A DNA stretch of 64,000 nucleotides from Gudongella sp049310905. Lineage in GTDB: Bacteria; Bacillota; Clostridia; Tissierellales; Tissierellaceae. Of this stretch, positions 8,491 through 16,787 are shown one piece after another. The notes beneath the pieces were generated by a model. The model was not told the DNA's origin. It ran no database searches and worked only from the letters and a program-made list of their open reading frames with translations. The stretch's first letter is position 1, and every line of letters starts with the position of its first letter. The stretch is taken from positions 6,105-70,104 of the forward strand of contig NZ_JBMEMN010000011.1 of the NCBI RefSeq assembly GCF_049310905.1. The letters are read 5' to 3'. A program made the position numbers and the translations under genes.

Positions 8491-8827
8491 GAACCTATCT
8501 ATGTAATTGGGTCTTTCGGCTTTGAGTCTTGTAAATACAAAGAGGGGTAAGATTTACCAAAGAATCTCAAAAAGACCATGAAACCGCTAGTTTGATAAAA
8601 TAATAACAAAACGTATCAAAAAATTTAGATTTATAAATCTTTATAAGACTATTATAAATCAACAAAATAGTAATTGCAAGGATAAAGAGGGAATATTGAT
8701 AAAAAAATATCTAACAATATAGTAAAATTGTTCAAAAATACGTAATAAATTTTGTTCTTGGCACCATATACAAGCCACCTGTTTAATGGTATACTGTGCT
8801 AAATAAATAAGAAAAAGGAGGAGTTGT
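8491..8827 (+). other. Non-coding region upstream of the membrane protein gene
   Basis: No plausible gene is present. Three things can be seen: a possible branched RNA fold at 8510-8577 (GGTCTTT with AAAGACC, TTGAG with CTCAA, and an enclosed GGTAA/TTACC hairpin), a perfect 14-bp AT palindrome AGATTTATAAATCT at 8627-8640, and an extended -10 promoter at 8787-8795. Functions are unknown. Confidence 0.5.
8787..8795 (+). promoter_or_regulatory. Extended -10 promoter
   Basis: TGGTATACT matches the TGnTATAAT extended -10 form, about 33 bases before the ATG at 8828; no good -35 is visible. Confidence 0.5.
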
Positions 8828-10009
8828 ATGAGTTTATTGATGGCATTTTCAACAGTTCTTATCGTTCTGGCTCTTGGAGACGTAATATCAGCAAAGACTA
8901 AGGCATTCGTACCATCGGTTTTCGTTGCGGCATTTTTATTTTTATTTGGATTCTGGACATTCTTTCCAGAAGACATCGTTGCACTAGCTGGATTCCAGAT
9001 GCCAGTAGTATTATTGTCAATGTACCTTTTAATAACACACATGGGTACAATGATGTCAGTAAGGGAATTGGCAGGACAGTGGAGAACCATTCTTATTGCA
9101 CTTATAGGTATAGTTGGTATTATGTCTCTTACTATGACAGTTGGTGTTGCTTTGTTTGGTAGAGAGACAGCAATAATAGCTACACCACCACTTACAGGAG
9201 GTATCGTAGCGGCTATAGTAATGAGTGACGCAGCAACAGCATTGGGGAGAGACAATCTTGCAATACTTGCCATAATTACATACGTAATGCAGGGATTTGT
9301 GGGATATCCTTTGACTTCCGTAATGCTTAAGAAGGAAGGAACCAGACTGGTTAATGGATTTAGAAGTGGTGAGATCAAGCACGTTAAGGAAGAGGTAGTA
9401 GTAGATAAGCCTGTCAAGAAAAAGCTTATTCCACCTTTGCCAAAGGACTACCAGACAACCTATGTAACTCTTGCAAGACTTGGTCTTGTAGCATGGGCAG
9501 CAGTAGCATTCTCAGGATTTATCGCACCGGTTATAAACATATCAGCATTTGTAATTTGTCTGTTGTTTGGAGTTATTGCTCAGGAGATTGGTTTTGTAGA
9601 GCAAAAACCTCTTAATACATCGGGTTCATTCGGATTCCTAATTACTGTCCTTATGGCTTATGTATTTGCTGGACTTGCAAGAGCGACCCCTGCAATGCTG
9701 ATGGAGATAGTAGTCCCTTTAATGGGAATAATTGTTCTTGGTGTTTCAGGTATGGCCATTCTTTCCATGGTACTTGGTAAAAAACTTGGCTACACCAAGG
9801 AAATGGCGTTTGCAGTTGCATTGACTGCTCTTTACGGGTTCCCGCCAAACTATATTCTTACTGAGGAAGCCTCAAAGGCCCTTGGTGAGACACAGGAAGA
9901 AAGAGAGTTCCTAATGGACGAAATGCTTCCAAAAATGTTGGTTGGAGGCTTTACAACAGTTACAATTGTATCTGTAATAATAGCGGGAGTATTTGTAAAC
10001 TTGATTTAA
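8828..10009 (+). CDS. Multi-pass membrane protein, probable secondary transporter
   Basis: 393 residues with about ten hydrophobic segments and a charged central loop (around residues 180-205, rich in K, E and V). The two halves look alike in layout, as in inverted-repeat secondary carriers such as the GltS or CitS types; the glycine-rich segment PPLTGGIVAAIVMSDAA could be a re-entrant loop. I do not recognise a named family with certainty. AAAAAGGAGG precedes the ATG. The genes downstream encode an OsmC protein and two M20 amidohydrolases, so uptake of an amino-acid derivative, N-acyl or carbamoyl amino acid or small peptide is a reasonable guess, but a terminator separates it from them and the guess is contextual only. 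Confidence 0.6.
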   Translation: MSLLMAFSTVLIVLALGDVISAKTKAFVPSVFVAAFLFLFGFWTFFPEDIVALAGFQMPVVLLSMYLLITHMGTMMSVRELAGQWRTILIALIGIVGIMSLTMTVGVALFGRETAIIATPPLTGGIVAAIVMSDAATALGRDNLAILAIITYVMQGFVGYPLTSVMLKKEGTRLVNGFRSGEIKHVKEEVVVDKPVKKKLIPPLPKDYQTTYVTLARLGLVAWAAVAFSGFIAPVINISAFVICLLFGVIAQEIGFVEQKPLNTSGSFGFLITVLMAYVFAGLARATPAMLMEIVVPLMGIIVLGVSGMAILSMVLGKKLGYTKEMAFAVALTALYGFPPNYILTEEASKALGETQEEREFLMDEMLPKMLVGGFTTVTIVSVIIAGVFVNLI

Positions 10010-10010
10010 T

Positions 10011-10040
10011 GAAAAGCGCCTTGAAAGGCGCTTTTCCTAC
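10011..10040 (+). terminator. Rho-independent terminator
   Basis: GAAAAGCGCC (10011-10020) pairs with GGCGCTTTTC (10027-10036). The T-run is within the right arm, so it may leak into the downstream osmC-amidohydrolase genes. Confidence 0.65.
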
Positions 10041-10076
10041 AATTTAGAATAGAAGATACGAAAGAGGTGAAAATGG

Positions 10077-10493
10077 ATGCAAAAGGTTAAATGCTCTTGG
10101 AGAGATAACATGACATTTTTAGGCAAGGATGAACTTGGTCATGAATTGTTGATGGATCTTGGTGAAGAGGCAGGAGGAGATAATGCAGGATTCAGACCAA
10201 TGCCATTGCTGCTGGTTGGCCTTGGAGGTTGTATGGGAGTTGATGTAAAGATAATACTGGATAAGATGAAGGTTTCTTTTACAGAAATGGACCTTGAAAT
10301 CGAGGCTGATATGGATGAAAGTACTATCCCGAGGATATATGATGAAATAAGAATTTTATTTAAGTTCAGTGGAGAAGACTTGGAAATGAAGAACCTTGAG
10401 AAGGCAATCAAGCTTGCCGAGGAAAAGTACTGCAATGTGAGTGCAATTCTAGGCAAGACGTGCAGGTTGGTGTACAAGGCAGAGATTCTTTAG
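10077..10493 (+). CDS. OsmC family protein
   Basis: 138 residues with the OsmC/Ohr fold pattern. The two conserved cysteines are visible in GLGGCMGVDVK and EEKYCNVSAIL, the pair that acts as peroxidatic and resolving residues in family members that reduce organic hydroperoxides. A role in peroxide defence or general thiol chemistry is therefore likely. The ATG at 10077 is used; an ATG four bases earlier is out of frame. The next gene starts 12 bases after its stop, indicating one operon with the amidohydrolases. Confidence 0.85.
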   Translation: MQKVKCSWRDNMTFLGKDELGHELLMDLGEEAGGDNAGFRPMPLLLVGLGGCMGVDVKIILDKMKVSFTEMDLEIEADMDESTIPRIYDEIRILFKFSGEDLEMKNLEKAIKLAEEKYCNVSAILGKTCRLVYKAEIL

Positions 10494-10504
10494 GAGGATG
10501 ATTT

Positions 10505-11743
10505 ATGTTTACCAAAGTTGAAAGAATCAAAAAAGATATTGAGGAGCTTGCTAAGTTCAATAGCAGTAATGAAGGTGGACTGACAAGATTTTCATTGACT
10601 GAGGAAGACAAGCTGGCAAGAGACTATCTCAAGGCACAGTTAAGTAAGCTTAATGTTAAAGTATATGAAGACAATGCTGGGACTCTTTTTGCAAGAAGAG
10701 AGGGAACAGATCCAGATGCTCCAGTTATAATGATTGGATCACATTTTGACTCAGTAAAAAACGGTGGTAATTTTGATGGCCCAGCAGGTGTTGTCATGGC
10801 GCTCGAAATCTTTAGAGCACTTGAAGAAAACAATATTGAAACTAAATATCCAATAGAGTTTGTCGCAATGATTGAAGAAGAAGGTGGAAGATTTGGGTCA
10901 GGAGTATTTGGCAGTCGTGCAATGGCAGGACTTGTTGACTACGATCAACTGGAGAGAAACAAGGACAAAGATGGCATTTCAATGGCTCAGGCCTTTAGGG
11001 ACTTCGGCTTTGAACCTGAGAAAATATCTGAAACCAAAAGAAACAGAGAAGACGTAAAAGCCTTTATCGAGCTACACATAGAACAAGGACCAATTCTTGA
11101 GAACGAAGGCAAGGATGTTGGAATAGTAGATTTTATCGTTGGCATAAATGAATTCAAGGTAGAAGTCAACGGAAGACCGGATCATGCTGGAACCACTCCA
11201 ATGGATATGAGAGCTGATCCACTGTCAGTTGCATCAAAGGTAGTAGCCAATGTGGACTCATATCCTGGACCAGAAAAAAATGGAACAGTGGCAACGGTTG
11301 GAGTGCTTGAAGTGAAACCGGGTGCTGCGAATATTGTACCTGCTCAAGTTGTTTTTACGGTTGATATTAGATCAAAGGACGAAAGCAGCATAAAAAATGT
11401 CAAGAAAAAAATACTGGATGAACTTTATAGACATACAAAAGACACGGACGTGACCTATACTGTAACTGAAATGCTTGATGTGAAGCCTGTTAAGATGAAT
11501 GAGGAAATGGTAAGTCTTTTCAAGGAATCAGGAGAAGAAAAAGGTATATCCTATAGAAACATGATAAGTGGAGCAGGACATGATGCCATGGTAATGGCTG
11601 CCGTAACAGAGGTTGGGTTGATATTTGTTCCAAGCAAGGATGGCAGAAGCCATTGCAAGGAAGAGTGGACCGATTATGATAAGCTCCAGAAAGGCATTGA
11701 GTTGATTTACGATACCATATTGAAATTAGGGGAGGCAAAATGA
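10505..11743 (+). CDS. M20-family Zn amidase (hydantoinase/carbamoylase type)
   Basis: 412 residues. This subgroup hydrolyses N-carbamoyl-L-amino acids, allantoate, ureidoglycolate or beta-ureidopropionate. Metal and catalytic residues are visible: H80 and D82 in GSHFDS, D91 in NFDGPAG, E125-E126 in the EEEGGRF motif, the His of ELHIEQGP and the late His of GAGHDAM. A lid/dimerisation domain sits between about residues 210 and 325 (VNGRPDHAGTTPMDMR). The stop codon overlaps the start of the next amidohydrolase (ATGATGA), showing translational coupling. The exact substrate cannot be read from the sequence; no hydantoinase or allantoinase gene is adjacent. Confidence 0.88.
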   Translation: MFTKVERIKKDIEELAKFNSSNEGGLTRFSLTEEDKLARDYLKAQLSKLNVKVYEDNAGTLFARREGTDPDAPVIMIGSHFDSVKNGGNFDGPAGVVMALEIFRALEENNIETKYPIEFVAMIEEEGGRFGSGVFGSRAMAGLVDYDQLERNKDKDGISMAQAFRDFGFEPEKISETKRNREDVKAFIELHIEQGPILENEGKDVGIVDFIVGINEFKVEVNGRPDHAGTTPMDMRADPLSVASKVVANVDSYPGPEKNGTVATVGVLEVKPGAANIVPAQVVFTVDIRSKDESSIKNVKKKILDELYRHTKDTDVTYTVTEMLDVKPVKMNEEMVSLFKESGEEKGISYRNMISGAGHDAMVMAAVTEVGLIFVPSKDGRSHCKEEWTDYDKLQKGIELIYDTILKLGEAK

Positions 11744-12906
11744 TGAGAGTAAGAGAATTGGTAGAGAAGTATAAGGATTATTCAATTTCAATGAGAAGAG
11801 AATTTCATATGAATCCCGAGCCCAGTATGAAGGAATATAGCACTCAAAAAAGAGTAATGGAAGAACTCGAAAAAATGGGAATTCCTGCTGAAAAAAGTGG
11901 AGGAACTGGTGTTGTTGGAATAATCAAGGGAAAAGGTGAAGGAAAGACAATAGCCCTTAGAGCCGACATGGATGCTCTTGAGGTACTTGAGGGTAATGAG
12001 GTGGAGTACAAGTCCAAGGTTGAAGGTGTAATGCATGCATGTGGTCATGATGCCCATACGGCGGGACTCCTGACTGCTGCAAAAGTCCTGAATGACATGA
12101 AGGACGAATTCGACGGAACAGTGAAGCTTCTTTTCCAACCAGGCGAAGAGGTAGCACAGGGAGCCTTGGCCATGATAAAAGATGGAGCTATGGAAGGTGT
12201 AGATGGTATTTTTGGAATCCATATCTGGAATGATGTGGAGACAGGCAAAATATCAGTTGAAGAAGGACCAAGAATGGCTTCAGCGGCCATGTTTAAGATA
12301 TTCGTCGAAGGAAAAGGCGGACATGGTTCAATGCCACATCAAACGGTTGACGCTGCAATTGTTACATCCGCAATTGTCATGAACCTGCAGTCAATAGCAA
12401 GTAGAGAAATAAACCCTCTTGATCCGTCAGTTGTAAGTGTAGGAATGATAAAATGTGGATCCAGATGGAATGTAATTTCCGGAGATGCCTATATGGAAGG
12501 AACAACAAGGTGCTTTTCAATGGAGGTAAACAACGCATTTGAAGGCATTATAAGGAGAGTAGTTGAAAACACTGCAGAGGCCTACAGAGCCAAAGCTAGA
12601 GTTGAATACACGCAGATGACTATCCCAACTATAAATGATCCAATGATGTCAGCACTGGCGGCAGAAACCGTTAAAAAGCTTAGAGGCGAGGAAGCCCTGG
12701 TTAAGTTTGAGAAAACAACAGGTGGGGAGGATTTTGCATTCTTCTCTGAGTATGCACCTTCAGCCTTTGCATTTGTTGGCTCAAAGAATGAGGAAAAGCA
12801 CGAATACCATCCACATCATCATCCAAAGTTTAACATCGATGAAGATGCACTTGGTAGAGCTGCAGAATTGTACTCACAATTTGCACTGGATTTCTTAAGC
12901 AAGTAA
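11740..12906 (+). CDS. M20D-type N-acyl-L-amino acid amidohydrolase
   Basis: 388 residues, typical length for aminoacylase/hippurate hydrolase/IAA-amino-acid hydrolase relatives. Metal ligands appear in order: MHACGHDAHTAG (C101, H103, H106 region), FQPGEE, and FGIHIWND, with the dimerisation-domain motif GKGGHGSMPHQTVDA and the C-terminal EYHPHHHPKF. It would remove acyl groups from N-acyl amino acids in the cytoplasm. GGGGAGG precedes two tandem ATGs (11740, 11743), either of which could be used. With the upstream carbamoylase-type enzyme it forms a pair that frees amino acids from N-blocked forms, in keeping with an amino-acid-using anaerobe. Confidence 0.88.
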   Translation: MMRVRELVEKYKDYSISMRREFHMNPEPSMKEYSTQKRVMEELEKMGIPAEKSGGTGVVGIIKGKGEGKTIALRADMDALEVLEGNEVEYKSKVEGVMHACGHDAHTAGLLTAAKVLNDMKDEFDGTVKLLFQPGEEVAQGALAMIKDGAMEGVDGIFGIHIWNDVETGKISVEEGPRMASAAMFKIFVEGKGGHGSMPHQTVDAAIVTSAIVMNLQSIASREINPLDPSVVSVGMIKCGSRWNVISGDAYMEGTTRCFSMEVNNAFEGIIRRVVENTAEAYRAKARVEYTQMTIPTINDPMMSALAAETVKKLRGEEALVKFEKTTGGEDFAFFSEYAPSAFAFVGSKNEEKHEYHPHHHPKFNIDEDALGRAAELYSQFALDFLSK

Positions 12907-12939
12907 TTAAAATAACCACAAGACTTTTAATCAAGATCC

Positions 12940-12978
12940 AAAAGATGACTTCTGCATTGAAAAGGGGTCATCTTTTTT
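12940..12978 (+). terminator. Rho-independent terminator
   Basis: AAAAGATGAC (12940-12949) pairs with GTCATCTTTT (12967-12976) and a T-run follows. Confidence 0.75.
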
Positions 12979-13141
12979 AATGTTCGCCCGGAATGGGTGT
13001 AATATAACGGGGAACCTTATCCTTTATATATTCGTTTAGTCGTGTATAATATTAGTATGTTGTGAAAAGATTGAAAAAGAATTGAAACTTAACTACTATT
13101 CTTAAATTAAAATATGGGGAGTTATTTTAGGAGGTGAAGTT

Positions 13142-13876
13142 GTGCGAATTTTGATTGCTGAAGATGAAAAGGACCTCTTGGAATTATTACAGGATAATCT
13201 TTCAAGAGAAGGGCATGATGTTTTTATAGCGGAAAATGGCAAAGTCGCATGGGAGATCTTTGAGCACGAAAAAATTGAACTGTGCATATTGGATGTTATG
13301 ATGCCCGAAATGGATGGCCTGAAATTAGTACAGAAGATCCGAGAAAAGAGTGAAACTCCAGTCATCTTTTTAACAGCAAGAGGTGATGAAACAGACAAGG
13401 TGTTGGGACTTTCTTTAGGTGGTGATGATTATCTGGTGAAGCCTTTTAGCATGGCTGAACTCAAAGCAAGGGTACAAGTGCAGGCACGACATATACAAAA
13501 GCGAGGAATGGAAGTTGATGATTCGAATCCAAGTTTGACTGTACTTTCCTATGGCAAACTTAATCTGCATTTAGATGAAGCTGTTTGTTATAAGAATGAT
13601 CAAACCATAATTCTTTCAGCCAAGGAGTTTTTACTGCTAAAACTCTTTATGGAAAATGTGGGGCGGGTTTTCACCAAAAAGCAGATCTACAATGCGGTAT
13701 GGCAGGAGGAATATCTATATGATGATAATACAGTTATGGTACATCTGAGCCGCCTGCGCAGTAAAATAGAAGATGATCCGAAAAACCCCATTTACTTAAT
13801 TACAATAAGAGGAATTGGATATAAGTTCTCTGTTTATCCACCAGTAAAAGCAGGTGAAGTTAATGCGCAGAAATAA
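13142..13876 (+). CDS. OmpR/PhoB-family response regulator
   Basis: 244 residues: receiver domain with the acidic pair in AEDEKD, phospho-acceptor D51 in LCILDVMMPEMDG, the conserved Thr in FLTARGDE and Lys in YLVKPF, then a winged-helix DNA-binding domain ending in TIRGIGYKF. Start is GTG 13142 with AGGAGGTGAAG upstream. Seven of its eleven arginine codons are CGN, whereas the genes around this island use AGA/AGG almost exclusively, a sign of horizontal transfer. It overlaps the histidine kinase gene by 14 bases. The likely target is the triple 11-bp repeat at 15342-15374. Confidence 0.93.
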   Translation: MRILIAEDEKDLLELLQDNLSREGHDVFIAENGKVAWEIFEHEKIELCILDVMMPEMDGLKLVQKIREKSETPVIFLTARGDETDKVLGLSLGGDDYLVKPFSMAELKARVQVQARHIQKRGMEVDDSNPSLTVLSYGKLNLHLDEAVCYKNDQTIILSAKEFLLLKLFMENVGRVFTKKQIYNAVWQEEYLYDDNTVMVHLSRLRSKIEDDPKNPIYLITIRGIGYKFSVYPPVKAGEVNAQK

Positions 13877-15290
13877 ACTCAAAGAAGATGTTAGTATTTC
13901 GAATCAATTAACCAAAAGTTATCTCATGATGTATCCCCTTTTCATAGTGTCTTACTTCTTTGTACTGCTAGTTGGTACCTGGGTAAGCAGTGGTTGGCTA
14001 CAAGGTTCAAACATTGAGCCACAGTACACAGCATCAGAGCTTATTCGTTCAAATATCCAAGAAATTGACATCTCTGGTGTGACTAACTCTGATGGCGGTG
14101 TGGCGGTAATCTTTGAAGATGGTATTGTTCAGGAGCTTGGCGGGCACAAGCTATTTGAAAAGACAACTATATCTATGTCTGAATGGACAGACTTTTTAAC
14201 GAGGATTGAAAGCCCTGATGGAGAGTATGTTTACAGTGTTACCTACAACGAACAAGAGAAATTTTGGCTGGTGGTTGGCTTTCCTGTTTCTATCCGAGTA
14301 CGACTTTCAGTTGCTACTAATGCTCAGTCTTCGGAATACACAAAAGCATTGATTTTGTATATTACCATGATCCTTTCTTTGCTTTTGTTGGTGTTTTTGG
14401 GTGCATGGATTTATGCAAGACATTCTGCAAAGTCTTTTATCGCACCACTACGAAAGTTATGTAGCATGGTGAAGCGAATCACTCGTGGCGAGTATGAATT
14501 AGGAGAGAACGAGGGCTTAAATGGCGAATTTTTATGGCTTAAAAATGATATTCATAAGTTGTCAGCTGAACTGAATCAAGAAAAAATCCTACGTGAAAAA
14601 GCGGAAAATGAAAAAAAACAAACTTTGATGGACATTTCTCACGATTTGCGAAATCCCATTGCCTCCATTATGGGTTATGCGGAAACACTTAGTACATCAG
14701 TGGAGATGAATGATGAAAAATACAATCGCTATGTAAATGTGATTCTTAGGAACAGCATACGTGCAAACGACTTGATGAATGACCTCTTCACATACTCAAA
14801 ACTTGATCATGCAAACTTTAAACCAACGCTTGTGCAGAGCGATATAACCGAATTTATACGAGAGCAGGCCTCGCAGTTTTTATCCGAGTTTGAGATGGCA
14901 GGAATAGATACAGAGTTTAATATTCAAGAAACAGAAATAATGATATCATTTGATGAAAAACTGCTGCATAGAGCCTTCGCTAATCTGTTTACCAATTGCA
15001 TACAGCATAATCCAGCAGGAACAAAATTTACTCTTAGCCTTACCGAGGACAAAGATACTGTTAAAGTTATTATAGCAGATGATGGAATAGGTATGGAGGA
15101 ATCAATTTCTGAAAACATATTCGAGCCATTTGTTCGCTCCGATAAATCAAGAAACTCAAAGACAGGCGGAAGTGGACTTGGACTTGCAATTGCTTCAAAG
15201 ATAATTATGCTGCATGGTGGCACCATAGAACTTGATACTGCCCTTGGAGAGGGCGTGAAGTTTATTATAATGCTTAATAAGAATTTATAA
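13863..15290 (+). CDS. Membrane sensor histidine kinase
   Basis: About 475 residues. A transmembrane helix (about residues 20-42), an extracytoplasmic sensor region of roughly 120 residues, a second helix (about 160-182) and a HAMP-like linker lead to the HisKA domain with phospho-acceptor His in MDISHDLRNPIAS. The ATPase domain has the N box (NCIQHNPAGT), G1 box DDGIGM and G2 box GGSGLGLAI. ATG 13863 is preferred (GCAGGTGAAG just upstream) over GTG 13854. Architecture resembles VanS/cell-envelope-stress kinases of Firmicutes; the ligand is unknown. CGN arginine codons are frequent, as in its partner regulator. Confidence 0.92.
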   Translation: MRRNKLKEDVSISNQLTKSYLMMYPLFIVSYFFVLLVGTWVSSGWLQGSNIEPQYTASELIRSNIQEIDISGVTNSDGGVAVIFEDGIVQELGGHKLFEKTTISMSEWTDFLTRIESPDGEYVYSVTYNEQEKFWLVVGFPVSIRVRLSVATNAQSSEYTKALILYITMILSLLLLVFLGAWIYARHSAKSFIAPLRKLCSMVKRITRGEYELGENEGLNGEFLWLKNDIHKLSAELNQEKILREKAENEKKQTLMDISHDLRNPIASIMGYAETLSTSVEMNDEKYNRYVNVILRNSIRANDLMNDLFTYSKLDHANFKPTLVQSDITEFIREQASQFLSEFEMAGIDTEFNIQETEIMISFDEKLLHRAFANLFTNCIQHNPAGTKFTLSLTEDKDTVKVIIADDGIGMEESISENIFEPFVRSDKSRNSKTGGSGLGLAIASKIIMLHGGTIELDTALGEGVKFIIMLNKNL

Positions 15291-15341
15291 ATATGAGTGT
15301 AGAGAACGGTACTTCCATTTCGGGAGTGCTGTTTTTGCATT

Positions 15342-15394
15342 TAAGGTTAATGTAAGGTTTAGTTAAGCTTCATGTTAGAGAAGGGAGATATAGT
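15342..15394 (+). promoter_or_regulatory. Triple 11-bp direct repeat (response-regulator site) with -10 element
   Basis: Three contiguous 11-bp units: TAAGGTTAATG (15342-15352), TAAGGTTTAGT (15353-15363) and TAAGCTTCATG (15364-15374). Helical-turn-spaced direct repeats are the normal binding pattern of OmpR-family regulators. The -10-like TATAGT lies at 15389-15394, so the last repeat covers the -35 position, the layout of an activated promoter for the hydrolase gene. Confidence 0.75.
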
Positions 15395-15438
15395 AATAAA
15401 TAGAAAGATAACAACACAAAAAAAGAGGAGGATACAAA

Positions 15439-16635
15439 ATGAACATGTCTATTATATTCATCATTTTATTGATTGCTGCTACAGCTGCTTTACTCACTAG
15501 TATAATACTTAGTGTTTCGCTGCTGATTAAGAAAAGAAAGGAAAAAGCTATCGCTAAAACGATATCAAGATTAAAAGGATCTGGTGTTGTTTTATTCGGC
15601 TTAATGGTTATTATGGTAGGAATATCATTGTTTAGTCAATTCACATCAAAAACTCCACCTATTTTGAATGAGCAAGGCGATGTTCTGGAAGGTAGTATTG
15701 CAGAACTGACAAAGATCGAGTTGAACGAAAGAAAAGAATGGATTAGCATCCGAGGAGAGAACAAACAGAATCCAGTCCTGTTATTTTTGGCAGGTGGCCC
15801 TGGTGGTACACAGATGGCGGCAGTTCGACATGATCTTGCAGAGCTTGAAAAACATTTTGTGGTGGTGAATTGGGACCAGCCAGGCTCTGGGAAATCATAT
15901 TATGCAGCTGCTAAAAACAGTTTAGATGTGCAGGATTATATAGATGATGGACTCGCACTAACTGAATATTTATGTGAGCGTTTCAAACAAGAGAAAATTT
16001 ATGTAGCCGGGGAATCTTGGGGAAGTGCCCTTGGTGTTTTCTTGGCGTCAGAGACACCCGATCGTTATCATGCTGTGATAGGAACAGGACAAATGGTAGA
16101 CTTCCTAAAAACAGAGCTGTTGGATTACGATAAGGCGATGGAGATTGCAAATGAAAAAAAAGATTTTGATAAAATCAAGAAGCTTACAGAAAACGGTAAA
16201 CCACCCTACTATGGTTCAGATGTTACATGGAATAGTGCTGAGTATCTAAACTATCTATCAGCTGAGATGAGTAATAATCCCGAAATTCAAAATAATGGTT
16301 ACAATACGTTTCGTGATATTTTCTCACCTGAATATGGAATTATTGACAAGGTTAACTACTTTCGGGGTATCTTGATGACCTTTAATCATGTTTATCCCCA
16401 GCTTTATGATATTGATTTACGAATAGACTACAATAAGCTTGAGGTGCCAATCTACTTTTTTCTCGGAAGGCATGACATCAATGCCCCACTCTCATTAGTG
16501 GAAGATTATGTAAATATATTAGATGCACCACATAAGGAAATTGTCTGGTTTGAGAATTCGGGGCATAACCCTTGGATAAATGAGAGTGATAGATTCGTTG
16601 AGGAGTTGCTCATAGTAAAAGATAGGGATAATTAA
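15439..16635 (+). CDS. Membrane-anchored alpha/beta hydrolase (S33 prolyl-aminopeptidase-like)
   Basis: 398 residues. Two hydrophobic helices (about residues 5-30 and 50-66) precede an alpha/beta hydrolase domain, which by the basic loop KKRKEKAIAKT between them is probably on the outer face. The domain has the oxyanion motif FLAGGPGGTQ, then NWDQPGSG, the nucleophile Ser in AGESWGSALG, the acid in GRHDINAPL and the catalytic His in ENSGHNPW. This is the pattern of proline iminopeptidases, but many relatives act on other amides or esters. AAAGAGGAGG precedes ATG 15439. It sits directly behind a two-component system and its triple-repeat site, so it is probably the main target; cleavage of an antimicrobial or signal peptide is speculative. 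Arginine codons are often CGN, as in the two genes before it. Confidence 0.85.
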   Translation: MNMSIIFIILLIAATAALLTSIILSVSLLIKKRKEKAIAKTISRLKGSGVVLFGLMVIMVGISLFSQFTSKTPPILNEQGDVLEGSIAELTKIELNERKEWISIRGENKQNPVLLFLAGGPGGTQMAAVRHDLAELEKHFVVVNWDQPGSGKSYYAAAKNSLDVQDYIDDGLALTEYLCERFKQEKIYVAGESWGSALGVFLASETPDRYHAVIGTGQMVDFLKTELLDYDKAMEIANEKKDFDKIKKLTENGKPPYYGSDVTWNSAEYLNYLSAEMSNNPEIQNNGYNTFRDIFSPEYGIIDKVNYFRGILMTFNHVYPQLYDIDLRIDYNKLEVPIYFFLGRHDINAPLSLVEDYVNILDAPHKEIVWFENSGHNPWINESDRFVEELLIVKDRDN

Positions 16636-16723
16636 CAAATAATTATTCTTGGTATCAATAATAGTTGAATCAAAAGATAAAGGTCGCAATGCGATTTGCA
16701 GAAGAGATTATCAAATAAAAACC

Positions 16724-16762
16724 CCCATATTGAGTAGGTTTTATTAGTCTACTCGATATGGG
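16724..16762 (-). terminator. Terminator between convergent genes
   Basis: A 14-bp stem (16724-16737 with 16749-16762, one wobble pair). Read on the minus strand the stem is followed by a T-rich stretch, so it mainly serves the PucR-type regulator; it may also stop the hydrolase transcript. Confidence 0.75.
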
Positions 16763-16787
16763 CATCGTATTTATGTCTTTTGGGTTT

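Noticed and set aside
8756..8776. TTGGCAC upstream of the 8828 membrane protein gene, resembling a sigma-54 -24 element.
   Set aside because: No GC is found 10 bases after the GG (the next GC is 12 bases away), so the invariant spacing fails; an extended -10 at 8787 explains the gene better.
15439..16635. Calling the hydrolase a prolyl aminopeptidase.
   Set aside because: The GGPGG and GESWGS motifs fit, but the membrane anchors and two-component control are unlike the cytosolic enzyme, so only the fold is assigned.
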